NCBI GenBank assembly: GCA_016882195.1
Contig: VGLU01000011.1
Location: 1-35,756, forward strand
Source of the DNA: Thermoproteota archaeon
GTDB lineage: Archaea > Thermoproteota > Methanomethylicia > Methanomethylicales > Methanomethylicaceae
DNA: 35,756 nt
Reading direction: 5' to 3'
The position numbers and the translations under genes were made by a program. Below are positions 35,458-35,756 of the stretch, in pieces. The first letter of the stretch is position 1. Every line of letters starts with the position of its first letter. The notes under the pieces are model-generated. The model searched no databases. It saw only the letters and a program-made list of their open reading frames with translations, and was not told where the DNA came from.

Positions 35458-35756
35458 ATGGGACACAAGAGCAAGAGCGCCCCGCGAAGAGGCTCGCTGA
35501 TGTATTATCCTAGGGTACGCGCTAGGCGCATCACCGGTAGGGTGAGGACCTGGCCGACCGTTGGCGGCGCTCCCAAGCTGTTAGGTTTTGCTGGCTACAA
35601 GGTGGGCACCACTCACCTTATCCTGGTCGACAACAAGCCGAAGAGTCCGCTCTTCGGAAGAGAGGTCGCAAGGGAGGTAACCGTGGTGGAGGTCCCTCCA
35701 ATTTATGTTTATGGCTTCAGGGCATACGTCAAGTCACCGAAGGGCCTCAAGACGCT
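35458..35756 (+). CDS. rpl3: Ribosomal protein L3, 5' part (runs off the window)
   Basis: ATG 35458 with GGTGGAGG about 9 nt upstream opens MGHKSKSAPRRGSLMYYPRV, then GYKVGTTHLILVDNKPKSPL and REVTVVEVPPIYVYGFRAYV, the N-terminus of archaeal L3. About 99 codons are visible; the rest lies beyond the right edge. It begins the main S10/spc-type ribosomal-protein operon downstream of the SPOUT methyltransferase gene. Confidence 0.96.
   Translation, partial: MGHKSKSAPRRGSLMYYPRVRARRITGRVRTWPTVGGAPKLLGFAGYKVGTTHLILVDNKPKSPLFGREVAREVTVVEVPPIYVYGFRAYVKSPKGLKT

Overview
This window is archaeal chromosome. Diagnostic genes are a split RNA polymerase largest subunit (A' and A'') with an unsplit B subunit, RpoH, both topoisomerase VI subunits, Rio1, the Pno1/Dim2-type KH protein, aIF1A, EF-1alpha, RtcB with archease, and intron-containing tRNAs. 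The unsplit B subunit and the Rio1-KH-Top6B-Top6A cluster suggest a TACK (Thermoproteota-like) archaeon. I cannot place the order; Bathyarchaeia, Methanomethylicia and relatives are candidates. Much of the DNA is GC-rich core genome, interrupted by small accessory patches.

Layout. 1-4546, minus strand: tRNA-Asn with a non-canonical intron, then aIF1A and the tightly packed rio1-pno1-top6B-top6A operon. 4656-6987: tRNA-Arg, a GT2 glycosyltransferase, an NAD-dependent sugar epimerase and a Nudix gene broken by a GGT microsatellite. 7074-10410 is an accessory patch: a VapBC pair, gene remnants, a HEPN/nucleotidyltransferase pair lying between tRNA-Asp and a 46-bp copy of its 3' half (an integrated-element footprint), two incomplete IS605/TnpB elements and a tiny zinc-ribbon ORF. 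10455-12399: a membrane-anchored HtrA-like protease and a second VapBC pair. 12493: intron-containing tRNA-Tyr. 12742-24031: the transcription/translation superoperon rpoH-rpoB-rpoA1-rpoA2-rpl30e-nusA-rps12-rps7, then tuf-rps10. 24032-25455: an AT-rich patch with a structured non-coding segment, an isoprenylcysteine-methyltransferase-like gene beside a truncated paralogue, and ABC-2 transporter remnants, ending at an intron-containing tRNA-Ser. 25710-29727: archease, RtcB carrying a 465-residue intein, and an MBL-fold hydrolase. 29736-33783, minus strand: valS, a DUF47/PhoU-like gene and a PiT phosphate permease. 33896-35756: an orphan Cys-containing protein, then a 27-codon ORF, a SPOUT RNA methyltransferase and the 5' end of rpl3, which starts the main ribosomal-protein operon.

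Two themes stand out. First, nusA and rps7, in the same superoperon, appear to start at non-standard codons (GTT and ACG): each has a strong Shine-Dalgarno sequence at the right distance, and family-conserved N-termini lie upstream of the first usable ATG. Second, tRNA genes act as insertion points (Asp, possibly Ser), and three of five complete tRNA genes carry introns. The tRNA ligase RtcB needed to join their exons is itself interrupted, at its metal-binding cysteine, by an intein with an atypical penultimate residue.

All five complete tRNA genes encode their 3' CCA.
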